In this document: positions 9,051 through 18,028 of the stretch, in pieces
Layout of the letters: each line of letters opens with the position of its first letter
Position numbering within the stretch: position 1 is the first letter of the stretch
NCBI GenBank assembly: GCA_000695325.1
Contig: AVPN01000869.1
Location: forward strand, 8,148-31,318
DNA: 23,171 nucleotides
DNA from: Pleurobrachia bachei
Taxonomy: Eukaryota > Ctenophora > Tentaculata > Cydippida > Pleurobrachiidae
Direction: 5' to 3'
The notes under the pieces: generated by a model
What the model saw: only the letters and a program-made list of their open reading frames with translations
Told to the model about the DNA's origin: nothing
Databases searched by the model: none
Program-made: the position numbers and the translations under genes

Positions 9051-10010
9051 ACAACAGCGCGGGAATGACCAAATTTACAAACAGAAAGAACGTCACGTTC
9101 TGAAAGTGGAGCATATATGTTGACAGAGAGGAGTTGTAATGTTCATTGTTTGTTGAGTAACAACAAATCTTTAGGCTGGATGCCGCACGGTACAGTCTGC
9201 ACAAGTCAAAGAAAGGGTTGAAATATTGACAGAGACATAGAAAGATAGAGCTAGAGAGGGGGTCAATGTTAATGACAACAGAAGGAATTATTGTAGGAGG
9301 CTAACAACAACTATTAGCATTCAAATTATGTCGTATACTAGAAAACAACATGAACATAATGTGTGGTCACTAGCCGGTCACACATACTATTACAGACACT
9401 CATGGGCATAAAAACCACAAACATGTCACTGTATCACCAACATGGTAGTTAGACAAACAAAACAAGACAATGTACAATGTATATTGTATCTGTGTACTTG
9501 CATATCCTGCATAGTGCATGCTATGTTTCATTCAAAATGCAAAACTTCTAGTGTAGGTAATCTTTTGACTCCTGCAGGAGGCTTGAAAGAGGTAGGTAAT
9601 ATCTTGGCTCATGATGCTCCAAACAGGGCGAGGCTAAAGTGTAGACTATACAACAATAGTGCCAGAAGAGACGCGGCATGAGTGAGGGCATTAGTCTTGG
9701 CAGCTGCAGCAGGGAGAAGGAGAGGGAGGAGGTATAATTTAGATCTGACAGTGCGAGATAGGATTAGAACGTGCAGGCGGGAAGCCGAAAGAGGCAGAAA
9801 GAAACATCTGCGACCTGCGTGTTTGAAGTTTTATACCTAAAGATGCACGTGAGCATGGAAATATTACACATGCTGATCTCTGCAGTATTCCCACGTGTAA
9901 TACCTGCCACCTGTATTAAGTGGGCTAGTAATAGCATTTAACCGATATAGAGAAGGACAGCTGCTGTGATCCTACCCCGATCCTACACTGGCAGTGAGAT
10001 CTAGCACTTA
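9051..10010. other. Intergenic DNA; no gene seen
   Basis: Mixed-composition sequence. An 79-codon plus-strand frame near 9442-9681 is Cys-rich but shows no domain, no splice partner and no Kozak support. A CACGTG-like E-box (CCCACGTGT) occurs near 9891. I see no RNA gene or transposon termini. Confidence 0.5.
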
Positions 10011-10056
10011 ACTTGAACTACAGTAACCCTAAATTTAGGGTTACTGTAGTTCAAGT
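10011..10056. repeat. 46-bp perfect palindrome
   Basis: ACTTGAACTACAGTAACCCT AAA is followed directly by its reverse complement with no spacer, 23 bp per arm. The centre is CCCTAAATTTAGGG. The imperfect match extends outward through GCACTT on the left and AAGTGCC on the right. Confidence 0.9.
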
Positions 10057-10777
10057 GCCTTTTATGTCATGATAGGGTGCTTGACCCCATGATCGCTTGG
10101 CCCTGATCTTTCTAGTGTAATGTGAGGAAACCAATCAAATATAATGATCTGGTTATATTATCTGATCACTGTCTACGGACAGATATATTGGTGAGACTGT
10201 AAACACACCAATTAAAAAGTTGAGAATATAATGTAGTGACGTTACAAATAATTAATACAGTCCTATAGATATCTCGTCAACACATAGCATCCTAGAGTCC
10301 TACAAATATATATGACCCAACTGATCCTTTGACCTTTAGTACCTGATATTGTCCATGTATTACACCCCTGTTACCTCTCTGTCTCTCTCCCTCTGCGTCT
10401 GTTCAAACTAGGTCTTCGTTTCGTCACAAATCTTCGTCATCAGCAGCTGAAGAAGTGGAAAACCATTATTATACTTAATTGGGTGAAGGACAGGAAGACG
10501 GGTCAGGGCCAGGGGTGTTGGGTAGGGAGGCTAGGGAGTTTCATACAATTTAACAAGACTCGGCCGTATCGTATAATACTCGAGCTTGTTAGCTGGTAGT
10601 TATCGGGAAGTATAGTATACGGACACGATAAAAAATATCGTCTGTAAATGACACAAATTATCACATAGCGCATCTTTACCGGTGTTAATAAACATCTACC
10701 TTTAGTTCATAATCATTGTCACATTTTACAGACTGATATTATGACTGCTAAAGGTTTATAGAGGTTTATTGTCCAAT
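10057..10777. other. Downstream flank of BRF1; no gene seen
   Basis: AT-rich intergenic sequence with a short (CT)-rich patch at about 10374-10395. No coding exon with usable splice sites was found. Confidence 0.5.
10765..10770 (-). terminator. Candidate poly(A) signal of BRF1
   Basis: AATAAA on the minus strand lies 7 nt after the BRF1 stop codon. That is unusually close; no better hexamer is obvious within about 100 nt on that strand. Confidence 0.4.
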
Positions 10778-13700
10778 TCACTTACAAAAGGCTCCCATGG
10801 CATCATTCAAAGCTAGTCTCTCACTATATCCCTCATTGAAATATTCCTCTTCCTCTTCTTCCTCCTCCCCTTCCTCCATAATCTAGGGGGAATAACAAGG
10901 TCTTGTAGGAGGGTTTATACAGGGGGTGGGACAGCATGTTGGTTTGAGCATGATGAGAGGGGATCAATAAAAAATCTCTCTTTAAATGCAGAAAATAATA
11001 AATCTAGCGGTCCCTAGCCTGGGATGGGAATGGTTATGTTGGGATGGGAATGGTTATGTGATGTGTGTCGTCCTCCTGTGTTCTGAACGATTATCGAGAC
11101 GCTACGGGTCAATCCCAGTCTCTCCGTGCTATTACTAACACTGCAGAAAACAGAAATGAGTGGAGGCAGCTCACGTCATTACGAGCGAGGATACTTGGAG
11201 CCGGCCACTCGAATGATTGAGGAGACCGAACCAAGTATCAAGTAAGTAAGTACCTAGCCGATCTGAACGCAATGTGAGAAATGGCGCCAACAGAGAAGAA
11301 GAATTGAATTGTACCTGTGAGTCGACTGTAGCGAATCGTTTCCTCTCCTTCACGTCCTGTTCTCCGTCACTGATGGATGTCTCGGTGTCCCGTCTTATCC
11401 GGGCTATAGTTGCATCACATTCACTTCCCAGGTTCTTCAACACATCGTAGTTTATCTGGGGTGAGGGAGAGAGCTAGAGGTACTTGAAGGGTACTCAATA
11501 CGGGGCTAATTTCATAACGGGGGTGGAGAGGTACCTTTGAAGATACCGATAGGGGGTATCATAGCAGGAGACGGGGGTTAGGGTTTGGGGGATTAGGTAC
11601 CTTTGAAGATAGCTTCTTCTCCTTAATCATCTTCTCCATCGCTTCACCAGGAGTCTTAGCGGCCCCCGCACTAGTATTAACAGCTCTCTTTACCCTTCGA
11701 TATTTCCGTTTCGGTTTCGTTCTTAGCTCCTCCTCTTTCTCTCTCCGTTTCTTCTCTCGTTCCTCAAGAAAACCATCAAACTCACCTTCCTGCCATCTGC
11801 GTAGGGATTTGACATTTGTTAATGATACCAACCAGGAACCAACCGAATCAGGAAATACTGGTCCCTACTCCCTGATTGGCCGATAACCAGTCACGTGACC
11901 TAAATAGCGAGTTCTGATTGGTTGTTTATTTATTTCTGTCGGACGTCGGTTCCTGATACCAACTCACCTTCTCTCTTTGATTTCAATCTCCCAGGGTTTG
12001 AGTATAAAAGCACTGATCTCTCCATCATCAATATCAGACCATCCCTCTTCCTCCTCCACTTCTTCTTTCTTTACTATCCGCTGCTTTTTTGGACTGGGCT
12101 GATCTCCGACAGCAGGGTCCTATACAATGATGGGAATAAAAACACAGTATTTCGGTAAGGGGTACACCTATATTTAGTTTTCACCTCGGATAAGAGTGCG
12201 AATTGGAAAAAATAAAAAGAGCCGGGATTTATGATGAGCACTACCCAAAAGTGGTACACATACCGTTGATGGGGGTGGAGCAGGTCCGCTCTCTCCAGAC
12301 ACATAATCTGGAATAACCCCATAGGCCGTTGCTATGCCTTTAGTCGATGTGGGTCGGTCAGATGGTGGGGTGCTAGCACCTTGTTGGTCACTACTGCTAA
12401 CTGGAGAGGAAATATATCGGTTAAAAAATCTGAAAAATTCCATGAACAGTTCCAAAAATAAGATTGCTAGCGCAGAGAAGTCACACAAAAAAACAAAAAA
12501 CAAGACCATACCTCTGGTGAAAACAATACATATTTCGTACCTTCGTTAGTAGGAAAGGCAGGTGCCCTGTAGAGATTTGAGGAGTCACCCCCTCCCTCCA
12601 AGTTAACTGCAGCATCCTGGTACTCCTTCTCTAGCTCATCTTTGTAGGATGTCAGCTCCTCCTCCACCTTCGCTATCTCATCCTGGGAGAGGGAACAACC
12701 AATCAGAACTCGTTATTTAGGTCACGTGACTGGTGATCAGCCAATCAGGGACCATTATTTCCTGGTATTTACCTCCTTCTGTTTGTGTCGTATTTTGAGC
12801 ATCTTGTATGCTGGTGGGTCCTCCTCCTCTCCCAGATCGACACTCTCAAACTCCTCTATACTCAACTTACTGCTGGGTGTCTCTGAAAACTCGCGTAACC
12901 TGGAACAAACAATAATTGGGGGTTTTAAATTGTTTTTCCCCTATTTTCTTCGAGTAGGAGGTGCCTGCCGGCACCTAAATATTAGGACTTCTATTGAATG
13001 ATGTGTGTCAATGCTGAATGCAGTACCTTTTAGACATGTGTATTTGCGGAATGATGTGTGTACCTTTTAGATATAGTGTGGGTGTTATTCCTGACGATCT
13101 TGGCTATATCGCTGAGGTTCCTACTGCACCCGTGGAGTCTACACGCTACTACGAGGGCAGCCCCACACAGGGAGCTAGGTCTTCTACCTGTCGCCATCCA
13201 GTCCCGCTTCATACGGGATACCAACCTGGATGGGGGGGGGTACTTGATTACTCTGCTTACTGCCTATTAAACAACAGTATTAATTTGACAGTGGTATCAA
13301 CATCCAGACTCTCTCTCTTATTGCTGGCCATCCGACTAGTTGCTGCCCGATAATCAATAGATCTTTTAAGGGCTGGTAAATTGGCAGTGGTAAAATTTTT
13401 CTCACACAAGGGTCAAGGGAGGTAGGTCAATGTGGTAAAGTTCTCACCTCATTGCAGTAACACAGATGACATCCCCCTTATCACCCAACTGGAGTCTCTG
13501 GGCGTATCTGTTAATGAAGAGACAGGGATCAGCTGCGGGGAGCTTGATGCAGAGGGCGTGGCAGAGTCTCGTGTATACCCTCAGTAGATTAAACATGTTC
13601 TCCTGTATAATGGTGGGATCTGATTAGGATGTGATTGGGGAATTGAAAATGAACAGGGGTAGAATTGAATGCTAAAACTGCGGAATAGCGTGTGGTGTGT

Positions 13701-15123
13701 GCTTGTTGGGGGGCACCATGATCTGAACCGACCGAATCAGGAAATATTGATAACTGATTGCCGATTGGCTGATAACCAGTCACGTGACCTAAATAGCGAG
13801 TTATGATTGGTTGTTTACTTGTTCCTGTCGGTTCCTGGCACTTACATGTATTATTTCACTAAAGTCCAGGAGGATGTGTGGGGTATTCTCTGTCCTACAG
13901 ACAATGTAGAGACAAGCTGCACACACATGACACTTCCTCTTCCCCTGCAGGATCCTCTTACTGCGGAAGGGGGGATTAGGAGGGGAATCAGACGCGGTGG
14001 TTAGGAGATGATTTATAATAGGGACACAGTGAATTAAATATCGTTTTATTACTGGACCTCACATCCTGTGCTAATTAATGAATCAATGAAATCAGAGGAA
14101 GACTAACCTGAGAGCCATTTTATAGAACATCACAGCACTTTCAATGTGTTGCTGGGCGAGTTTTAGTCGGTTAGCAATGCACACCATAACTCGCGTAGCT
14201 TCCTCCACTATCTTTCTCTGACTGTTCTTGTTACAACCTATGTTGTGGTGTGATTGGGTCGTTACAACCTAGATGTGTGGTGTGATTGGTTGAATTGTTC
14301 ATACAGTGTCAAACGACTCAAGTGATTGGTTGGTTATCTAGTCTGAATGATTGTTACTTTTAAACTACTGAACTACTGTTCTACTAATCAAATTTATTTC
14401 TTGAACCTAACTCACTCACAAAAAAGAGTTCACTGTGATTAACTGTCAGGCCAATGCTCTGATCACAGTTCTCGTGCACTTATTTGACAGAATTGAGAAT
14501 AGGGTCAGGCCTATGCTCTGACAAGTGATTAAAAACTATAATACAGACGTTTATAAGCTGGTACTTCCTAGGTATCTGGTATAGTAATGACATTCTTCAA
14601 GCTGACAGCACTGAGATTGTCGGAACAATAGGGTGACTAAAAAAGGGTGACACTAACCGAATTTGTTGGGCAGGTTACCCCCTCCAATAACATTTCCATC
14701 ATCAGTCACCAATGAACCCATGAAGTGTTTCCTACCCCCACCTCCCTCTCCAAAGGCCATCTCTGACACTATAACCTGAGGAAGGGTGAGTTGAGAGGGT
14801 GAGGGAGGGAGAGTTGGGGGCGTGAGGGTCTCTCTCTCACTTTTGTAATTGGGTACCGTGATGGCATTGCAGCGTGGCCCAATAAAAAGGGATGGTCTTA
14901 AATCTGGGTTAAATCTTCGTACAAGATGTATTAACTAGACAGCAGGAACCGACCGAATCAGGAAATTCTGATTGGTTGTTTACTTGTTTCGGTCGGTTCC
15001 TACTAGACAGTTTAAATAATCTACCTGGTCCTCCAGCACGTTTCCACACCCCATACAAATTGTGTAACCCAAAGCTCCATCCTCATCCACCTGGCTACTA
15101 CCACAGTTCCTGCATGGTGCCAT
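10778..15123 (-). CDS. BRF1: BRF1, TFIIIB subunit for RNA polymerase III initiation (complete, 13 exons)
   Basis: Exons: 15025-15123, 14658-14775, 14108-14237, 13846-13960, 13448-13602, 13064-13225, 12773-12899, 12541-12682, 12264-12400, 11968-12119, 11601-11796, 11315-11455, 10778-10882. All phases fit, giving 592 residues (human BRF1 677). Residues 4-26 form the zinc ribbon (CxxC x15 CxxC, ending MGCGNVLED). The two TFIIB-type cyclin folds follow, with CHVCAACLYIVCRTENTPH and RMKRDWMATGRRPSSLCGAA almost as in human. LSIEEFESVDLGEEEDPP follows the second fold. The TBP/BDP1-binding block holds WSDIDDGEISAFIL and TPGEAMEKMIKEKKLSSK. The protein ends in an acidic tail. With TBP and BDP1 it recruits Pol III to tRNA and 5S genes in the nucleus. 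The gene lies 370 bp downstream of TMEM208 on the same strand. Confidence 0.95.
11021..11060. repeat. 20-bp tandem direct repeat in the last BRF1 intron
   Basis: GGGATGGGAATGGTTATGT occurs twice in tandem (11021-11040 and 11041-11060), with only the last base differing. It lies within the 432-nt intron 12. Confidence 0.85.
11535..11612 (-). repeat. Duplicated 5' splice site of BRF1 exon 11 (66-bp unit)
   Basis: The coding donor is CTTCAAAG|GTACCT at 11601. A copy of the same exon end and donor lies 66 nt downstream in the intron, at 11535. Extending to the second donor meets an in-frame stop, so the first donor is the coding one. Confidence 0.8.
11833..11955. mobile_element. hAT-like MITE, copy 2 (BRF1 intron 10)
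   Basis: The 123-bp element starts CAGGAACCAACCGAATCAGG and ends GTCGGTTCCTG. A perfect 8-bp target duplication ATACCAAC flanks it (11825-11832 and 11956-11963). An 8-bp duplication with CAG-type termini fits the hAT superfamily. On the gene strand its TSD begins at the fifth intron base, so it sits next to the exon 10 donor. It contains GTCACGTGAC (11890-11899) between two CCAAT boxes. Confidence 0.88.
12683..12772 (-). mobile_element. BRF1 intron 7 built mostly from the hAT-like MITE (copy 3)
   Basis: The whole intron is 90 nt. On the gene strand it reads GTAAATAC, then about 72 nt of MITE interior (from CAGGAAAT to TGATTGGTTGTT, including GTCACGTGAC at 12721-12730), then CCCTCTCCCAG. The outer TIR halves (AACCGACCGAAT) are missing. 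Orientation is opposite to the other copies. It resembles an introner, an intron formed by insertion of a short element, though shrinkage of an older intron around the insertion is equally possible. Confidence 0.75.
13027..13075 (-). repeat. Duplicated 5' splice site of BRF1 exon 6 (37-bp unit)
   Basis: The coding donor TATCTAAAAG|GTACAC is at 13064. A copy, TGTCTAAAAG|GTACTG, lies 37 nt downstream at 13027. The nearby string CACACATCATTC is also duplicated. Confidence 0.75.
13722..13837. mobile_element. hAT-like MITE, copy 4 (BRF1 intron 4, abutting the donor)
   Basis: It starts TCTGAACCGACCGAATCAGG and ends CTGTCGGTTCCTG. The 8 bp after the right end (GCACTTAC, 13838-13845) are exactly the first eight intron bases on the gene strand (GTAAGTGC), so the splice donor sits inside the expected target site. 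The left flank (GCACCATG) matches only in its first four bases, so the duplication is decayed or misplaced. It carries GTCACGTGAC at 13779-13788. Confidence 0.75.
14230..14295 (-). repeat. Duplicated 3' splice site of BRF1 exon 3 (31-bp unit)
   Basis: The coding acceptor is ACATAG|GTTGTAAC at 14237. A second copy (ATCTAG|GTTGTAAC) lies 31 bp upstream in the gene, at 14268. Use of the upstream copy meets a stop within about a dozen codons. Confidence 0.75.
14446..14525. repeat. Dispersed GTCAGGCC(A/T)ATGCT repeat, two copies in BRF1 intron 2
   Basis: GTCAGGCCAATGCTCTGA (about 14446) and GTCAGGCCTATGCTCTGA (about 14505) flank a short spacer. A third copy (GTCAGGCCAATGCTTCGA) lies at about 7158 in the class C receptor gene. 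It may be a fragment of an unidentified interspersed element. Confidence 0.5.
14943..15002. mobile_element. hAT-like MITE, copy 5 (short form, BRF1 intron 1)
   Basis: This 60-bp copy keeps both termini, CAGGAACCGACCGAATCAGG and TTTCGGTCGGTTCCTA, but lacks the middle of the longer copies. A perfect 8-bp duplication CTAGACAG flanks it (14935-14942 and 15003-15010). Its right end is 22 bp from the exon 1 donor. Confidence 0.88.
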
Positions 15124-15492
15124 GATGGGTTGCTATGAGGTGGTTGCTATGGGGTGGTTGCTATGAGATACCGGGGGATACCCTAGCTGATAGTTGGATG
15201 TGGCTCTCTTCTCTGCGGAGCCGTTACATTTCGCTACTGATAAATAGTGAGAGTGGTTTAGAGGGTTTAGTTGAAAAAGGGGAAATCGCAGGGGAGGGGA
15301 TTAATTACCGACAGCAAATTTGGTCCTAAATACTCCCATAATATAAGTTTATCAGAATGTCAAAGTACAATATATTAGATAAATTCCATAAACTCACACG
15401 CATTGTAAAGCTCAGCTCGACAATCAAAATTGAAACTATTAATTAAATACACCAAGGTGTGTTATTATAAACACCAAACACCAAGGTGTATA
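15124..15492. other. Spacer between TMEM208 and BRF1
   Basis: This 369-bp region must hold the BRF1 5' leader and the end of TMEM208. A 12-bp repeat GGTTGCTATG(A/G)G occurs three times at about 15129-15170, directly upstream of the BRF1 ATG. Two copies of the palindrome ACACCAAGGTGT lie at 15449-15460 and 15478-15489, just after the TMEM208 stop. No canonical AATAAA for TMEM208 is evident. Confidence 0.5.
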
Positions 15493-16614
15493 TTATCTAA
15501 GGTTAAAAGCAGACATAGCCTGGCCCCCAGTGCTCCCTCCAACGTTCTTCCTCTGTTTGGTTTGTCTCATTCCCTTCCTAGGACCACCCTGATCCTGACC
15601 TCCCATGTTTGCAGGTTCCTCCGGTGCTGGTGCGAATATCCACGGTTTAATTATACCCGTCCAGAGCTTACCGAGGGCAAAGAGGGGGATAATCAACCAT
15701 AAGTACCTGAAGAATCTGAGTTAGTGGCAAAGAGTGGTATAACCAACCATAGGTACCTGCAGAACACATGGGAATTATTGGGATGTAGGGGTGGGTCAAA
15801 ACCAAGTCAGCAATTATCATTCAAGTTACAGATTTGGAACTGCTAGATAATTGTTAGCATAATCCCAAAATAACGGATAGGTAGCATGGCGTGTGTTGAT
15901 AATTATTGGTAAAATGACTCTCACCAGCAATAGTCAGAGAATAGTGAGAGAATGGTTACTCCTGCAGTAACCAGTAAAATATCCTTCAGATAATCTGTTA
16001 ACCCTCCATCCATGTTCAGGTCTGTCCCTCCCGCTGCCGCACTGGACATTGACCTGCAATATTGTAACTGTAAGTTGAGGTCAGAGGGGGGGGGGCGGGG
16101 CGTCTGTATAAACCCATTGAAGTCCGGGAATATCTACATTTCACAGAGTCCAGTCAGTAGTCCACACTGTGGACCATTATTTAAACCCAATTCATAAGTC
16201 CGTATGTTGGACAGTAGACACACGTCCTTCACCTACCCGTAAGTGAGGGAGAGGGTGGTTGCTGCTGAGATGGACATGAACACATGGAACCAGGAGAAAC
16301 CAAGGAACCATCGGACCACGGCGTACACAACTAATGTAGCACTAACTACACTCTTGTAGAACCTGTGTAAGGGAGCCGCAGTGTTACACACTACACAAGT
16401 TGGTGGCGATAAGTTTAAGGAATTGCACTAGCATATCCCGGCATATCACTAATACTCTAATAAGGGAGCCGCGGTGTTAGTACAAGTTGGTGGGGGTGTG
16501 ACATAAAGGAATCTCTAGTATTATCAAGTCAAGCGATTTGTATCAAACTCACTTTAAAGTTTCTGCATTTGCAGCACGAATCTCTTTCTCTCCCTTTGTC
16601 CTTTCCTTTCCCAT
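15493..16614 (-). CDS. TMEM208: TMEM208 (SND2-type ER membrane protein), complete, 4 exons
   Basis: Exons are 16553-16614, 16237-16362, 15925-16053 and 15493-15706. All joins are phase 2, giving 176 residues (human 173). The start MGKERTKGEKEIRAANAETL matches the family pattern KGK..KQIxxENxETLKFY. Helical segments follow at about 23-63. The motif TDLNMDGGLTDYLKDILLVT parallels the human [20 protein letters not shown]. A further hydrophobic region contains CWYLWLIIPLFALGKLW, and then a basic tail with PAPEEP and KGMRQTKQRK. The family resides in the ER membrane and is linked to the SRP-independent SND targeting route. The ATG is only 133 bp from the stop of the upstream DUSP11 gene on the same strand. 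Confidence 0.93.
15695..15765 (-). repeat. Duplicated 3' splice site of TMEM208 exon 4 (50-bp unit)
   Basis: The coding acceptor is TTCTTCAG|GTACTTATGG at 15706. A close copy, TTCTGCAG|GTACCTATGG, lies 50 bp upstream in the gene, at 15756, with the following GTTGGTTATACCACTCTTTG also copied. A 50-bp shift is not a multiple of three, so only one acceptor maintains the frame. Confidence 0.85.
16367..16497. repeat. Diverged direct repeat in TMEM208 intron 1
   Basis: TAAGGGAGCCGCAGTGTTA...ACAAGTTGGTGG (about 16368-16406) is repeated as TAAGGGAGCCGCGGTGTTAG...ACAAGTTGGTGG (about 16461-16493). Confidence 0.6.
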
Positions 16615-16747
16615 GTCTACTAGTGAACAGGGAAACTGGTTAGCAAAACGTGTAACAGTAGAAAATGAAAATCAATTGAGGTATAAGATATATTAAAAAT
16701 ACAGTTAACAAACTATCAAAACGAACAGATTAAATATATTTCGGTAG

Positions 16748-18028
16748 CTACAGAGCAATAAAGTCGGGCTGAGCGCTAATCGGCACAACTGTTTCCCCTC
16801 CCTGTATTGTATCATCATCTTTACTATCATCTTTTGAATTGTTTATCACTGATTCTTGGTGCTCAGCTCTCCGTTCCTTTTCTGTTTCCTTATCCTTTGT
16901 GGAGGCAACATAGGGGAAGTCGGTGCTGGGCCGGTCAAGGTTTCGTAAGTGGGCGAGGTAGTTTTCCCGCTCGATGGGATATCCCCGGGCATCAGCCACC
17001 GCAGATATTGCCTTTTCGGGGGCCCAACCCTCACACTGTATGAGGAACCTGTAATTGGAATGTGAGGGGTCAGATATTGCCTTTTCGGGGGCCCAACCCT
17101 CACACTGTATTAGGAACCTAATTGGGATGTGTGGGGTCAGGGGGAGTCGTTCCATGTTCAGCCCTCTCTATTAGTAGAAAGCTGGAACACAGAAAGGGGA
17201 AATTGAACAGCGAGAAAAATACATTTGTTGAACACTGACCTGGTGATCATGTATCCTGTTCTATTGACACCATGTGTACAATGTACCAAGATCAGGGCAT
17301 TAGGATCGGGGTAATCGTGGTAGAAATTGTAGATACTATTCTGGAACACCTCAAATAGATCATCTGAAGGATTCACATGACCCGGACATCTGATCGCACC
17401 GAAATGAACATGTGACCTGAGAGGGAGGGGGTTTTAGAGGTAACTGTATCACACGGTTACCATGGTTACCACGGCTACCATGGTTACCACGGTTACCACC
17501 GTTACCATGGTTACACATACCTTTCAAACTCGTGTGGGTTGTAGTATTTTGGTGTGTTGGTAAGATTCAACACGAGACCCACGTACTTCCGTCCACCTGT
17601 CATATATGAAACAGCTTCAAGGCAATCATCTGGGGTGAACCTGAACAGGGAAGGTGAGTGAATGGTGTCATTTTTCGAATTTTATCAGACACACTATGAA
17701 CTGTATGTAAAGGGAAGAAAGCAGCACCAAGATATGGGATTGACACATGAACGAATCGAATCAGAATGTATGGGGGACTACCACTACATTGTACAGTGTA
17801 CAGTGTATACTGTATACTGTAGACTGTAGATTGAACATTTTACAGGGGATTGTATACAAACCTGTCTTTTGTGATGTCATCACTCCTCTTCTTATGGATC
17901 TCTCTCTTTAGAGGAGTTTTACACGCTACAATCCGTGTATTACCAATCTCCCTTCCCAGAGGCGTGTAGTCGAGCCAGCCAGAGGGTGGTTTACCTCCTC
18001 CCCCACCTCCACGGTTATAGTGTGACAT
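16748..18028 (-). CDS. DUSP11: DUSP11 (PIR1) RNA 5'-triphosphatase/diphosphatase, complete, 4 exons
   Basis: Exons are 17862-18028, 17521-17640, 17240-17416 and 16748-17048. All joins are phase 2, giving 254 residues. A Gly-rich start precedes PPSGWLDYTPLGREIGNTR, close to human RWTDYLPLGQRMPGTRF. LVLNLTNTPKYYNPHEF matches LIIDLTYTQRYYKPED. The signature VHCTHGVNRTGYMI places the nucleophile at Cys142 and the P-loop Arg at 148, so the CX5R site is intact. The family removes 5' phosphates from RNAs, and the vertebrate protein acts in the nucleus and in small-RNA control. The protein ends in a charged tail without a guanylyltransferase domain, so it is not the bifunctional capping enzyme. The gene is followed closely by TMEM208. 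Confidence 0.93.
17040..17125 (-). repeat. Duplicated 3' splice site of DUSP11 exon 4 (69-bp unit, in frame)
   Basis: Acceptors lie at 17048 (CAATTACAG|GTTCCTCATAC) and 17117 (CCAATTAG|GTTCCTAATAC). The 69-bp spacing equals 23 codons and the intervening sequence is open. Use of the upstream acceptor would therefore insert a second FLIQCEGWAPEKAIS plus seven linker residues just after the active site, without a frameshift. Confidence 0.85.
17454..17516. repeat. GTTACCATG/GTTACCACG 9-bp array at the DUSP11 exon 2 donor
   Basis: About seven imperfect 9-mers lie immediately downstream of the donor of DUSP11 exon 2 (intron starts at 17520). On the gene strand each unit holds GGTAAC. Confidence 0.85.

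Noticed and set aside
16846-17103. Alternative minus frame overlapping DUSP11 exon 4
   Set aside because: The phase-2 frame ending at 16748 continues the conserved phosphatase domain. The alternative frame does not.
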